The notes: generated by a model from the letters alone, not told the origin. A stretch of 64,000 nucleotides of DNA from Linanthus parryae (GCA_023055425.1 JALGPY010000002.1:46300821-46364820), one strand, 5' to 3'. Positions 1 through 12,649 are shown, counted from the first letter of the stretch. A program made the numbers and translations.

Positions 1-17
1 TAGCTAGGGAGGAAACT

Positions 18-1488
18 ATGTGGCAACAGAGAGCCCGCACCGATTGGCTCAAACAGGGAGATATGAATACTCTCTTTTTTCACCAAAAAGCGACAGTCCG
101 TAGAGCACGGAACACAATCAGTGGAATTGAGAATGACACGGGGCAGTGGGTAACTAGCGATGATGAGATTGTGAGCAGTCTGGAGAGTTATTTCTCCAAT
201 ATCTTCACCTCAGAAAAGCCTACCATGGAAGAGATTGCTCCTATGCTTCACCATTCAGCGGAGATAATTTCAGCTAGTGATAAACACATGATTGAGGAGG
301 CCTATTCAGCCGAGGAGATCCGGACAGCGCTTTTCCAGATGGGACCTGACAAAGCGCCGGGAGTGGATGGCTTTACAGCTGGTTTCTACCAAACTCATTG
401 GCACATAGTAGGTGAAGAGGTAACTAAGGTATGTCTGGCTGTTCTTAATGAATGCCAAAGCATTGCGAATTTCAATTCCACCTTGATTGCTCTCATTCCG
501 AAGTCTAAACAGCCGAGAAAACCCAGCGATTTCAGACCTATTAGTCTCTGCAATGTCATCTACAAGATTGTGTCCAAATCTATGGCAAACAGACTCAAAC
601 AGGTTCTGAACTTTCTGATTGCTGAAAATCAGAGCGCCTTTGTTCCGGGCAGATTGATATCAGATAATATCTTGACAGCTTTTGAAGTTATTCACTCCCT
701 AAAGACCAGGAAGAAAGGAAAGGAGGGGTGTCTTGCCTTGAAGATTGATATGAGTAAAGCCTACGACAGAATTGAGTGGCAGTTCCTTAGAGAGACTCTC
801 ACTCATATGGGATTCGGACCTCGCTTCATAGGTTCGGTAATGGACTGTGTTTCTACAGTCAAGTACAGCTTTGTCAGATGTGGGGCTGTGGTGGGGCATG
901 TTACTCCTGAGAGGGGCTTGAGACAGGGTTGTCCTCTATCTCCCTATCTCTTCCTCCTATGCAGTGAGTTACTATCTAGAGTTGTTACTGCTGCCGTTGA
1001 TGATGGGGAGTTGGCAGGGGTAACAACTTCTAGGGGAGGACCAGTGGTCTCCCATTTTTTTTTTTTTTGCTGATGATGGTTTATTTTTTACACAGGCAAA
1101 CTCTGAGGATGTTGCAAAGCTGATGGAGATTATTGCGATGTATGGCCGTGCTTCTGGCCAACAACTAAACTTATCAAAATCAGCCCTTGTCTTCTCTACT
1201 AATACTCCGGAGACTACAAAGATCGAGATTATGCAAAAGTGTGGAGTCAATGAGGTTGATCAATATGAAAGTTATCTTGGTTTGCCGACGACAATGGGTA
1301 AGAAGAAAGCTATCACTTTTGCATATATGATTGAGAGGCTAATCTCTAGACTTAAGGGGTGGAAAGAGCGCACTTTATCTGCGGGGGCAAGGAAGTTCTC
1401 ATTAAAGCTGTGGCACAAGCTCTCCCAACATACGCTATGTCATGCTTTAAACTTCCTGATGCTACGTGTGATCGGATGGAATAGTTAA
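18..1488 (+). pseudogene. LINE ORF2 reverse transcriptase domain, frameshifted
   Basis: The first open segment (18-1073) carries the RT blocks APGVDGF, FRPISLCNVIYKI, FVPGRLISDNI, the catalytic Asp block KIDMSKAYDRIEW and GLRQGCPLSPYLF. The next block, which should hold the FxDD catalytic box, starts with a run of 14 T (1055-1068). The run throws the frame off exactly at the active site: ADDG is readable just after it, and the protein resumes in another frame (1123-1488: SGQQLNLSKSALVF, YLGLPTTMGKKKA). The frame slips again near 1400. This domain would copy the LINE RNA at the nicked target. It is clearly inactive here. Confidence 0.92.
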
Positions 1489-1758
1489 TCAGACAGTTCT
1501 GGTGGAGCAGTTCGGACAAAGGGAGAGGTATTAGCTGGGTACGGTGGGAACAAATCCAACAATCGAAGGCTATGGGGGGCCTTGCATTTCGAGACTTGAA
1601 GTGTTTCAACGATGCAATGCTAGCTAAGTAAAAGCTGGAGGATTCTAAGGTATCCCAACTCTCTTCTTAGCAGAGTCTTAAAAGCTAAATACTTCAGATC
1701 TAAGGAGTTTATGTAGGCTGAGATAGGACATAACCCCTCATTTTCTTGGAGGAGCATT

Positions 1759-2541
1759 TTGATTGGTAGAAAGTTGCTTTCGTCTGGTTTAAGGTGGAGA
1801 GTGGGTGACGGTATGAAAATCAAGATTAGTGACAACTGGATCCCACGGGAATTCACCTTCAAGCCCCTCGTTCAACCATTTAATCCGAATGTTTTGGTAA
1901 GTGCTTGTATTAATGAAGATAGGAGTTGGAACCGGGCTGCTTTGGAGGAACATCTAGCTCCCGTCGACGTAGAAGATATTCTGAAAATCTCCTTGAGTTG
2001 GCAGGCTTGCAGTGATACTATGCTATGACATTTTTCGGAACTTGGTCACTACACTGTTAAGACGGGTTATGCACAAGCTTTGAGAGTAAAAGGGGCTGAA
2101 CCGGCTGAGAGCACTTCCACACCGAGCTATCTTTCAGCAATGGAGAAACTGTGGAAAATAAAAGTTCCGAAGAAGATACAGATCCATCTTTGGCGGAGTA
2201 TTCTAAATGGCATCCCAACTACAAACAATCTTAGAAAGCGAGGTATCGATATCCCAGACAGATTTCAAGCTTGTGGAGTGGAAGGTGAAACAGTAACTCA
2301 TGTATTTGGCCACTGTCCTATTGCCAAACATGTCTGGAAAAATTTGATCCACGGCCAGCTTCTATCAAACCAAATAACTAGCTTCACTAACTGGGCATGT
2401 TATTGGCTTGATAAGCTGGATAGCAAAGATCTAGCTTGTTTTGCTGTGGAGTTTGGTGGCTATGGAGGGCTAGAAATAGCTCTCACTTTCAGAAATACTC
2501 CTTCCCCCCTTCTCAGATTGTCAGCGAAGTTAATTCCCTAG
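1759..2541 (+). pseudogene. LINE ORF2 linker and zf-RVT region, broken
   Basis: After several stops between 1489 and 1760 the protein resumes with the usual post-RT segment (GLRWRVGDGMKIKISDNWIP, 1759-2028). A further piece at 2080-2541 holds the zinc-binding zf-RVT region (LWKIKVPKKIQIHLWRSI, then AC..EGETVTHVFGHCPIA with Cys/His spacing). The stop at 2026 separates the two pieces, which otherwise share a homologous order with other plant LINEs. Function in the family: RNA binding downstream of RT. Non-functional here. Confidence 0.85.
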
Positions 2542-3002
2542 TGGAAGAAATTTCTGTTATAAAGGAAAGATCTCAGCACCAATCCTCGAATGCTGCTCCT
2601 TTCACTCAGAGATGGACTAAACCTGAAATGAATTGGGTTAAAGTGAACTTTGATGGAGCATTCTGCCCCCAATCGCACAAAGCTGGAATAGGTGCGGTGA
2701 TTCGTAATTCAGAAGGCCACATTGTTGCTGGCATAGCTCGCTCAGTGGATTTTGGTTTCTCTGCGAAACATGTGGAAGCCATGGCTGCATTTTCGGCACT
2801 CCAATTAGCTAAAGCTCAGGGATGCACTCAGATTGTCCTTGAAGGTGACGCTCTAGTGTTGATCAAACAAATCAATGAGGCCTCAAAATGGGATTTGACT
2901 GAGACTGGACTGATCGTTTCAGACATTACATATCTAGGACGCAGCTTCTCGGGCTTTAAAGCTTCATATGTTAACAGGCTCACGAGTTGGCAAGTTTTGT
3001 GA
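2436..3002 (+). pseudogene. LINE RNase H domain (RVT_3 type), C-terminus frameshifted
   Basis: WVKVNFDGAF (first catalytic Asp), KHVEAMAAFSAL (Glu) and IVLEGDALVLI (second Asp) define a plant-type RNase H fold as found at the end of L1 ORF2. The last block normally contains a catalytic Asp after an asparagine-rich turn. It is lost because the frame changes near 2970; the other frame continues to about 3017. It overlaps the zf-RVT segment in a different frame, which reflects an indel near 2450. Confidence 0.87.
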
Positions 3003-3132
3003 AAAACGATTCTCTAGATTTTCAGTTTTCAGGTCTTAGTCCCCCCCCCCTTGGATCAGTAGGTTGGTAGATGATGACTCACGAGCTGTTATGTCTTCTC
3101 CTATTCTCTCTGTTTAATGAATGTGGGTTCCT

Positions 3133-3133
<1 letters not shown>

Positions 3134-3168
<35 letters not shown>

Positions 3169-3177
3169 AACAAAACA
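3134..3177 (+). repeat. LINE poly(A) tail
   Basis: Uninterrupted run of 44 A directly after the LINE 3' UTR, followed by A-rich simple sequence to about 3205. It marks the 3' end of the retrotransposed copy and its plus orientation. Confidence 0.95.
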
Positions 3178-3706
3178 AAAAAACAAAAAAAAAGAAACAA
3201 AAATAGTGTGAATGATATTTCGACCCAGCAAACAAAGTGAACACTGAGGAAAGAAAATGGCAGGGAATTAACTTGCCCATAATCCAACTCAATAAACCAT
3301 AGAGACTAAGCTTTGTGTTGAGAGAGAGATAGGAAAGGTAGATTCTGAGTTTATTTAAGTACATTGACTCATCAAAATAATTGTTGAATAGGAAAGCTAA
3401 ATTCTTAGTTTATTTTAAGTACATTGAACCATTCATTGAATCATGAGAATAAAAAAATTTGTCTGATGTTTCATTTCTCAAAGCATTGAGAAATGCAAAA
3501 GCTTGAATTAAAAAATTCATTTCTCAATGCATGGAAGAATTATGTGTCATGGAAGTCCATGTTGGAAAATTTTGATTAGCTTACACATGCCATGTATTCG
3601 ACACTTGGAGAAGCAAAATGCTAACTGTCATAATTAGAAGGCTTCTCAAATGAACGGATTGCTCTTGGAGATGCTAAAAAGTTTTCTATACATCTTAAGA
3701 AATTTC

Positions 3707-3743
<37 letters not shown>

Positions 3744-4544
3744 TTTGCGAGTAGCCATCTAGAATTCATATTATATTCTTGTTTAATGAGAACTGAAGGA
3801 TATAGTTCCTACGTTTCTTGTGTTTCTTCCTCCAGAAAATTTTTAGAGAGTGATTGAAAAGTTGAATTTACGGCTCCCCTTCTCCCTCATGTGATAAGTG
3901 TTAGTATGGGTGGGTTAGTGGGGTTGGTAAGAAGGTTAAATTGATACCTAAATTTACATAGTAAAAATGGTAAAGTTACTCAATATGATAAGTGACAAGA
4001 TTGAAGAGAAACAACTCAAAATAGAAAGTGGAAATATTCAGGAGTAACGGAAGAAGTAATTTGTAAATTGAATTTATATTAATATGGTTATAGACGACAA
4101 GCTAATATGTTTATATGGCAGTTTCATGCAGGATTTTTTTTTAGGTTAATTTCAAAGATGAAAGTGAGAATTCAAACTCTTTGATACAATTATAGCATAT
4201 ATGAAAATTCGTTAGATCAATGGTAAAGTTTTAAGCTTTGAAAAATCAGTCAATTGTTACTCTTTGCTGCAATAGAACTTGATTGCATACTCGCTATCAA
4301 TACTTCATTAGAATAATCATAAACATAGTTCATTATTGTGTAATGTTATTGTAAAGAATGTTTCACAATTTCTTCATTTACTCGGGCTAAATTTCTGTTT
4401 CATCCGGTCTTTCCACGTGAGTTTCTTAGAAAAATCTGCAAAAAGTAATTGGGAACTTTGTCATGAAACAGAGCAAGTAGAAATTTATGTCTAATTTCTT
4501 AAGTATAAAAAAAATTATGTCTGACCCACTCTATGAGGCTATGT
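3178..4544. other. AT-rich intergenic DNA, no gene
   Basis: No coding potential seen. It holds an imperfect tandem duplication of about 70 bp (units near 3331-3386 and 3390-3450, both ending in a TTTAAGTACATTGA-like string) and a second run of 32 A at 3709-3740. That run may be the tail of an unrecognised retroposed sequence on the plus strand. Confidence 0.6.
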
Positions 4545-4850
4545 TGGACCAGACGTCCAGTACAACAAACCTAAAACAAAGACGTTCCTTATAATAAATG
4601 TTGCTGTCAGGGTGGAGTTAAAAATTTCATATATTATGACAAGCATGTCCGACGTTGTTGTGTGAGTGATTACACTAAATGTTGCTAATAATGAAAGAAA
4701 GTCAATACTCCACTTAAAACAATAACTAACCATTGTAGTAACACATTAGCTGTCAATCACACTCATGGATGATGATCTGAGCGGTTCAATCCAACCTCCA
4801 CGTTGCACGGGTTGGAGCAACTACAATGGCTACAGGTGAAATTAAGAGTT
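4545..4850 (+). repeat. Dispersed repeat A, copy 1
   Basis: From CCAGTACAACAAAC (about 4557) to ATGGCTACAGGTGAAAT (about 4827-4844) this stretch matches, in inverted orientation, 54620-55195. Shared strings include AGCTGTCAATCACACTCATG and GTTCAATCCAACC. The other copy is interrupted by a Stowaway MITE. No coding frame is conserved between copies. The class is unknown; it could be a non-autonomous DNA element or a solo LTR. Confidence 0.65.
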
Positions 4851-5949
4851 TGTTTGGTATTCGCTTAAACATAATAAAAATAGTAAAAAGAAAAATCCCA
4901 GAAATATGTTTTACAAAAAACAGAAACCTGATTAGTATATATTTAATAACATTGTTTAAACTTAAAAAACACATTTAAAAACAGCATTAAATATCAGTGT
5001 TAATTTATTCGACATGAATTTGTACATACCACAACAAAATATAATTAGTATGAAGTACAAAATTTAGTAACAATGAAGAGGTGTAGTTTCGTAGTAAAAA
5101 AGCTTAACACCAAAGATGATTTTGCCTCAATACATGTATGATAAATATACACATCACATTGATAAGCATTGAAAAGATTAACAACTGTGACCAAAGATGA
5201 TCTCAAGAGCTGAAATGTTATTCTCTGAAATGTTATTCTTGTGTAGTTCTGGCTTAAATTAATCAATCCTTTCTTTTCGCAAGAGCTTTTTTAACACAAA
5301 ACTCGTGAGCTCAACGTGGTCCAGTACAACAAACCCCTGAGAACCATGCATTCAAGGTGGTCGAGTACGTATCATGCATGAGATGAATTCAATTATAGTA
5401 GTACGTACAAATAGTTGTGGGACCATAACAATCTATTTAAAGATTATAATTAGTGGTACTACTAGCATTTGGTTTGACCTAAACCTAACACAAGGATCAA
5501 TACAGTACGAATATGCAGGCTACATGTCATTTTCTAGGTTTCTATACCCTTCTTTCCAGACATCACCACCCCTCAAAGCTCCATCTCTTGTCTGGTTCAT
5601 TATGAGCTAAATGATCGATTCAATGAAATGTAGGATTTGATCGCAATAGAGTACGGATATCTTTTCCTTAGCTGGTTAGCTCACATCTACATTACGCTTG
5701 CAAACGATTCACTTTTGTTCACTTCAGTTTGTTTTTTTACGGTGTCGTTTGGCTCGATGTGTTTTATGTGTTTAAACTTATTCTTTACATATAAATATGT
5801 ATATGTAACTATTAGTAGTTTTATTTTGTATGTAGAGTAAAGAAGATGTTAATTCATGTATTAAAATCCACTCATCATCTGGCTATGCTACATCCATAAT
5901 AAAGGTTTTCATCAAAAAAGAAATCCATAATAAAGGCACGTGTTTCTAT
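4851..5949. other. AT-rich intergenic DNA
   Basis: No gene, RNA gene or element end seen, apart from a partial third match to repeat A near 5320 (GTCCAGTACAACAAACC). Short open frames here (for example 5374-5610) lack domains and look random. Confidence 0.55.
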
Positions 5950-5959
5950 CACTAAGAGG

Positions 5960-6240
5960 ATTTACCAGCGGTTTAAACCGCTAGTATAAGAGCCAGTAAC
6001 CGCGGGCAAATAATTTACCAGCGGTTTGCCAAACCGCTGGCAGCTCATTCTAAACCGTTGGCGTATGTCCGCTGGCAAAAGTATATGCCTGCGGTTTCAA
6101 GAACCGCTGTAGCAGGTGTTTTATAGCTGCGGTTTTCGGAACCATGGGCATGTGTTCTGGAACCGCTGCCCTAGGCCCCATTTTCCAGCAGTTCTCACAC
6201 TATATGCCTGAGCTTAGTTAACTGCTGGTATAGACTTACT
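5960..6240. repeat. CACTA subterminal repeats, outer element, left
   Basis: About ten variants of TACCAGCGGTTT or its complement AAACCGCTGG alternate over 280 bp. Such short repeats next to the ends of CACTA elements are binding sites for the element's TNPA-like protein in the known family members. Confidence 0.75.
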
Positions 6241-7499
6241 TCTGCCAGCTTTATTTCATGCATTTTTCTCTCAATGCACTACAGGAAATCGAGGTTTAGC
6301 CAGCGGTTGAAACCGCTGGTAAGTGCTCCATAAACCGCTGGGAAAAAATTTACCAGCGGTTTGAGAAACCGCCGGCAGCAACATTTTAACCGTTGGCGAA
6401 TCTGCGCTGGCAAAAACATATGCCAGCGGTTTCATGAACCGCTGTAGCAAGAGTCCTTCACCAGCAGTTTTTATAATCGCTGGAATAATTTGGTAAACAG
6501 CTGGCAAATGACAAATTTCTCAGCAGTGCATGAAAACCAGATAAGCTTTGCCAACTGCTAGAAATACACAAATTTCTACCAACAATTTGACACCAGCATA
6601 TACACAGCTAATCTGACACTCTAGAGATCTATATTGCAAAGATAAAAGAAATTTAAATAACTTCACTACAAGAGCAGAATCTAAATGCGCATTCATTACA
6701 AACCAAAAGATCCACATTCATTGTAACATTCAAATCAAATACATATGTCGTGCCTTCAATTGGGCTTTTGGAGGAGAACAAAACATTGGCTTCGAATGAC
6801 ATCCTGAAATACTGTAAAGTGAATCAAGCGCTAGACAAAACTATACATTACAACAACAAAAAACTGATCAAGTTCGATTACATCAATCCCTTCCCGTTCG
6901 TCAGCCAATTTGAACCTGCATTGAGGAAATTTAAAACATTTTATGGATAAAACTTATTGAAATGTATGTAGACTGAGAATAAAAGACAGAAAAAAATCAT
7001 AGAAATTTATATGAATTTTTGATTGACAGACTGTACTTGGTTCATTTAATGGCATATGGTTTCATGACTTCAAAAGGCTAGCGAAATCTTGCATCATAGA
7101 GATCTTGCAACCTGCTGGTAAAATTCCATTAATCAATGAAAACAATGACAGGATTGGACGTTTCTGATGGTTTTTGGCATTTTCATAAGAGAACCTTATT
7201 ATTTCCTAAGTTTGTCAAAACTACTAGCAATTCCATGATTTACTAAATGTAACTTGATGATTCTCAAAACAACTAATAAAGAGAAATACAAGATACGCCA
7301 GGCAGCCACTTAAGGTTTCAAACAAACACCTGCTGACTTGATAATTTCCTAAAGAGAAAGTGAAAAGAAACTCAATATAAGCTCAGCTAGTTGAAGGACA
7401 GACAAAGTTATAGAGATATAATTGCTAAAGACATTTTATGAGTCTTAGCACTAAAAAGTACCTTGATATTCACTAGTTAATCTCACATTGCATTTCAGG

Positions 7500-8960
7500 A
7501 CAACTTGGAGGACATGAATTTCTTGTATTTTCACTGGGATGAGCCTGCTTGAGAAAGACGATATCACTATTTAGAATAAAAACAAATAACATAAGTAAAG
7601 TAACATGAAAATAGAGTCATCTAATACTATGTACCAATGACTTGCGCATAAATATCATCCTGACTCCACATTTGTGTATCATCCGAATCCAAATTTCCAT
7701 CTGTGCCCTCATAATCTTGTGATTTCAGCTCATCGAATTTTGACTATCATTAGAAATAAATTGACAAACATTAGAAATTATGTGAATCTCAAAATAAATA
7801 AAGAACTTACAATATGCTCGGCAGCCTTTTGGGAAACACATGTTCCATCCTTTTTTGTATGATGACTTGCAGGGTACATAGTTACCCTTGTTGTATTTGA
7901 TTCACCCTTCTCCACCTTAAACATTGACAAAAGATAAAATAAGTATCAGAAATATTAGATTTATACATAGTTACCCTTGTTGTATTTGGTAGTCTAAACT
8001 CGAAATGCTTTGCTTTGAGTTCGCATTTGTAATTCTTTCAAACCTCTCCTAACTTCATGACGTGCTTTGCTTTGAGTTCGCATCTGCTGATTATTAGAAA
8101 CACGTTCTATTCGAAGTTTTCTCCTTGTCATCTCTGCAAAAGGAAACAACATTAGCATATGATATAATCAAATTGTGTAATGAACAAATATCAGCCCAAA
8201 ATCAGATAACAGAACAAAAAATCATTCAAATAAATGAGACATGCGACATATCAGTATCTTAACTGTTGATAACAATTCAGTTTCCATTGACAGTATTAAG
8301 CATAAATACATCAAGCTTAATCAAATGACCTTTCTCTGCTGTTTCCAGTGAGATGTGAACAAGAATTCCGAACTCAGCCCTGAAAGAAAGAAAGAAAGAA
8401 AAGAGCACAAACAAGATGAAATGAGTTAGGTCTTAGTTCATATAAACCTTCCAGAAAAATGATATAACCATCATATCAAATGAGATTATACATAAATACT
8501 ATAATCTAAGACTCATCAATATCATGATAACCACATTTAGAGTTCCATATACTAGGAAAAAAGGCCGGAACTACTTTCATCCTTATAATGATGATAAGTT
8601 GTCAAATACAATCTGAAGTCTTATAATCTAACCCGGATCTGAAATTTTAAATTGAACTGAGTCCATGACACAAATCAAACACACCAATTTAGTTTAGATA
8701 AAGTTGTACGGAGTACTGAAACTACATCTTATAAACAAAAAATGCAAGATCGAAGACCCATCAACATAGAAATCACTGATGAGTGGAGGTTGAATACAAG
8801 TGAAACTAGTGCAAAGAAGTGAGATTTACATACCTAAGAACCTTGCTGCGTTGATTGACGACCGTGCGTGTTGTAGTGGAGAAAGGCCTGACGTTGCACT
8901 CGAGAAAACTCAATCGTCAATCGGTAGTTGAGAAGACGAATTGAAGGCCGATTCTTCCAT
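7500..8960 (-). pseudogene. Relic of a Ptta/En/Spm (Transposase_24-like) gene inside the CACTA
   Basis: Exon-like blocks on the minus strand with GT-AG borders: 8834-8960 (starts ATG, soon stopped), 8330-8379, an ATG-bearing block from 8133, 7811-7915 and about 7637-7735. The block at 7811-7915 encodes NTTRVTMYPASHHTKKDG. The one at 7637-7735 encodes DSDDTQMWSQDDIYAQVIG. Both resemble the conserved region of plant Ptta/En/Spm proteins, where a variable N-terminus is followed by an 'EMF..TH.KKDG' box and a 'YA.VMG' box. Stops and missing joins indicate decay. The family assignment rests on motif memory only. Confidence 0.42.
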
Positions 8961-9344
8961 GGAACTAACGAGGGAAAGGGAATAGAAAAGCAATTGGTAT
9001 GAGATTAAGTTTTTAGGGAGGAATTTCACAGAGCGTGCGAGGGAAAATTTGGGTTAGGGTTGGGAATTTGGGGGGAAGTGGACCGCCAATTTTTCACTCC
9101 GCCGCCCAAGGGAGTGAATTGAGCTATACTAGGGTCCCCTTCTCTATATGTAGTATTAGTATTTATAGTAAGGACCTTCAAGTTTTGTTATTATTCATTT
9201 CAGTCCTGAACTTAATCCAATTAAACAATGTTGTATTTTGTTTTAATCCCATACAATTTCAATACTAATATGTTCACCCCATTCCCCAATTACTCAATAA
9301 ATAAAACTTGATGAATCATTTGAATTGTATTTCTCACATACAAA

Positions 9345-9540
9345 ATATACCAGCGGTTTTTTTATGAAACCGCTGGTAATTCCTTGCCAACAGCAGCAGT
9401 TCTTCAAAAACCGCTGGCAAAGTACCCAACATATGCCTGCGGCCACGCAATATCCCAGCGGTTCCTGCAAACTGCGGGTATATCCTTTCTTTACCCGCGG
9501 TTTCCTTGAACTGCTGCTAGTAAAACCGCTGGCTAAACCC
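9345..9540. repeat. CACTA subterminal repeats, nested element, right
   Basis: Alternating ACCAGCGGTTTTT and AAACCGCTGG units directly inside the 9555 terminus, matching those after 6290. Short open frames on both strands here read straight through the repeats and are not genes. Confidence 0.8.
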
Positions 9541-9778
9541 AGATTTCCTGTAGTGATGACACTGGGAGAACTTTTAATATCAATTAAAGAAAAAAAAAAT
9601 GAACAATGAACAAATATATCTCTCAATTTCATACATGTCACAAAATCAAAACAAGAATTAGCTCAAAATTTGTTTTCATAACAAGCAACATACAATGATT
9701 GTTAGTTGTTGATGTACAAATTGGTTCCAACGAATTACCAACTCCATATGTCCACCGGTGAAAACTACATCAGCCATT

Positions 9779-11739
9779 TTAGTGTGGCGTCCAAAACATT
9801 ACATAGAGTTCATGTTGACTTCTTGGAGTACAGTCAATTCTTGACAATGTCGGTATTCCTGTCAAATTGAAAGAAAATACAATCAATTTCACATGCAGTA
9901 CCAACTAGTGCATCCGAGACAAAATGGAACAAATGCTAAGGACAAAAGACTTGAACAGATGAAGGCATACAAATGAGTAAAAGACAAACATTCATAATTT
10001 CGTGGGATGTGGTTGTACATGAGCACCAGATACGAAGTAACATGAACACTAGTTTGAAAAATAAGTGTTTTGACTGGGCTAATGAAGGAATCAAAATTAT
10101 CCATCTAGTACATGGTAACTCAGCATTCCGAACTAATTCAGCCAAATACAAATGAAATCTTAAGCTTTACACATCACTTGATGGCCAGATAATAACAAAT
10201 GATTGGGAGTCAAAATTTTCATTTAACACATCATGATAGACATCATAATATAAAATATGTTGCTCTTGTAAATCTCAAGAACAAGCCACAGCCCTTAAGT
10301 TGTTCATCATGGCAATACAAATATTATATGTTATAATAGCACTAGACACTCAACCATATTACTTAGCATTCTCAAACATGTACAATTGGTAATGAATTGT
10401 CATTTGTATAAAGCCACATTCAGAGTCAAAATAAAATCTTAATCAAAGGGAAAAACAGAACTGCATTACCTTGGCCTGTTGACATGCCATTTCTCGCCCT
10501 TTCTATGTGCTTAGGAGTAGTTAACCTACAAGGAAAACAAATGCAAATTTTCATATCCAGTAATCGAAGTAATTATAGAATAAGTGGTATAATGGAGTAC
10601 GTCCGGCTAGACATACAATTTCCGTAGGTACATTTAATTGTCCCAAATTAAAGAGAAGTCCCAACTTTAATATCTGTAAGTTTAATAGTCGGACTTGTAA
10701 CCGATATTATCACATGTAATTGTCTCCCATCTCATCTTCTGGTACATAGTATCTAGTCTAGAAAACTGTCACACATGTATAGACCAATATCCTATAGGCA
10801 GAGGGAGCTCCATCTAGTTGCAATAACACTTGATTTCAGATAGCTATACGTTGTGAAGGCAACTAACCAAGTCTTATGAAATATATGCTTAGTTTCTTAA
10901 GAATATTTAATCGGGTGCAGTTCCTAAAACAAGAAACAGAAATGACAAACCTTTCGCCCATCAAATCTCTCTTACAGTTCTCTTGTATGATCTTGGACTT
11001 GAGGAAACTGTAGATTCAAGATCGTAAAGAAAATTGTGTATCAGATTATGAAGAATTCCAAAAATAGAAGTAGCTTCCCAACAGATAAACAGAGCTTGCT
11101 ATGTAAGCCATCAACAAATTTGTGAAATTAACCCACTTGCTTGTTTTAAGCATCACACATGAATGTTCAATTAGCTGAACTGGAAGTCATTTGACTAACG
11201 TTCATGGCAGTAACACTAGACACAGACCACACTAGTATGGCTTCTTCAAGACCAACATTCACACAATCACGATGCACAATCCACAACCTCAAAATACAAA
11301 ATAGTAAATCCACTATGTATGTGGCATTTGATAAACATGTTTTGCAGAGAAGCATGATTCAACATGGACTAAACAGTGCTCAAAACCCATGTTTATCAAT
11401 CATATTCAATCTCCAGTGGTAGTCCCACCAATTCATTCACAACTCAAGTGAACATTAAATAGCCGAACAAGTAGGTAATTCAAAAGGACTATCATGTCGC
11501 AATCTCCCTCTGGCATCAAAGAACCCTCTTTTGCAGAATTAAACCCACAACAAAATAGCACAGGTAACAATTTCCAGTTATAAAGTCTTAGATTTAGATC
11601 CCAAGCAGCAGAAAGATTCCAGGGAGTAAACGAACCTGCTACAACTTATGAAAATGACAAGGCCGACGAGGGCACTCAAAGCAACACCACTGGTGAGGGC
11701 ATGCAAAGCGCTGGAGCCAACCCTCCGACACCAAGAACC
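9779..11739 (-). pseudogene. Unrecognised small multi-exon gene relic (four coding blocks)
   Basis: Minus-strand blocks with GT-AG borders and compatible phases: 11636-11739, 10951-11007 (FLKSKIIQENCKRDLMGE), 10470-10525 (LTTPKHIERARNGMSTGQ) and 9779-9858 (IPTLSRIDCTPRSQHELY..., then TAA). The first block ends in a hydrophobic stretch (TSGVALSALVGLVIFISC) typical of a membrane segment. Joined, they would give about 90 residues. I do not recognise the family. No ATG lies in frame in the first block, and one base seems to be missing there, so this copy is probably decayed. A CT-rich leader exon probably lies at 17053-17330, with the GAC-flanked CACTA inside the intervening intron. Confidence 0.45.
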
Positions 11740-12649
11740 CTAGAACAAGAACGACGACCACTACAACAGATTACATAATCGGCGACAAGATTTTACGCAA
11801 CGAAGGTGTATTTGTCATAAAAAGTGTAAATTGGCAACAAATCTTATTCTACGTCACGTAATGACGAACAAAGGTGACAAAAATAAGATTTTGTAGCCAA
11901 AATCGTCGCTAAAAGTTTTGCACCAAAATTGTCGTCCCCTCCCAAAGATTCGCGGCAACTAGGGTGTTGCAAAAGTTATTCAATGACACTTATTTTTGTC
12001 GGCAATATGGTTGAACTAGTAACATTTTATTTTGTTACGAAACTAAAGAGTTTGAGTCATTCATGGCGACGGGGAACAAAGTTACTTTTCTTGGATAATT
12101 TTGACACTGCAAATGAATCAGTCCAAATATTTACGTGGATCATCTCCTCATGAATTTAGTGGCAAATAATGAAATTAGTTTTTAAATTTCTTCTTCTTTT
12201 TTTTTTTAAAATTTCTGCATGGATATAGTTTTTTTCTTGTTTTGTGTTACCGCGGTTTTCGTTACATTTTTAAATTAATATATTTATTTATATTTTTTGG
12301 AGATTATTCTATTTATCTTTTTTTTTTTTTTTTTGCAAAATATTTATCTTTGAGGAAGTTAGGTAGGTGATCTCTTTTTTAAGAAAAGAAACAACAAATT
12401 AAAACAATATATTAAAATTCAAGAAGTTAGCCCACGTCTCAAGAAAAAGTCCACTAACAAGTCTTTGTAACTGCCCTAATTTGTAGATCTACACTTTATA
12501 ACTGCTACTCTAATCCATCTAGTCAAATATTGCAGAAGAGCCGCCTCAAACCCATGTAGCTTCTTCTACGTCTTTATTGGTGAGGCAAGTGCTCACAAGG
12601 GCTCACCTATATTCAAGTTTCATCTAATGTATCTCTCTCTCTCTCTCTC

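Larger units (their letters stand above)
1..3177 (+). mobile_element. L1-type LINE, 5' part outside window
   Basis: Non-LTR retrotransposon. Reading along the plus strand it shows reverse transcriptase, zf-RVT and RNase H domains in the usual L1 order, then a 3' UTR and a 44-A tail (3134-3177). The endonuclease and ORF1 would lie left of base 1. At least three frame breaks and in-frame stops show it is dead. The target-site duplication cannot be tested because the 5' end is missing. Confidence 0.93.
6277..9555. mobile_element. CACTA element nested in the outer CACTA
   Basis: The left end CACTACAGGAAATC (6277) and right end GATTTCCTGTAGTG (ends 9555) are perfect inverted repeats for 14 bp and continue imperfectly to about 30 bp. 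A 3-bp TSD, ATG, flanks both sides (6274-6276, 9556-9558). AGCGGTT-type subterminal repeats occupy about 6290-6500 and 9345-9540. Total 3279 bp. There is no long transposase ORF, but degenerate exon blocks lie on the minus strand. Confidence 0.92.

Noticed and set aside
6271..6507. Minus-strand 78-codon frame and similar frames at 9294-9641
   Set aside because: Read through CACTA ends and subterminal repeats; peptide repeats merely mirror AGCGGTT units.
9889..10155. Overlapping frames on both strands
   Set aside because: Lie in an intron of the minus-strand gene relic; no domain and no splice support.
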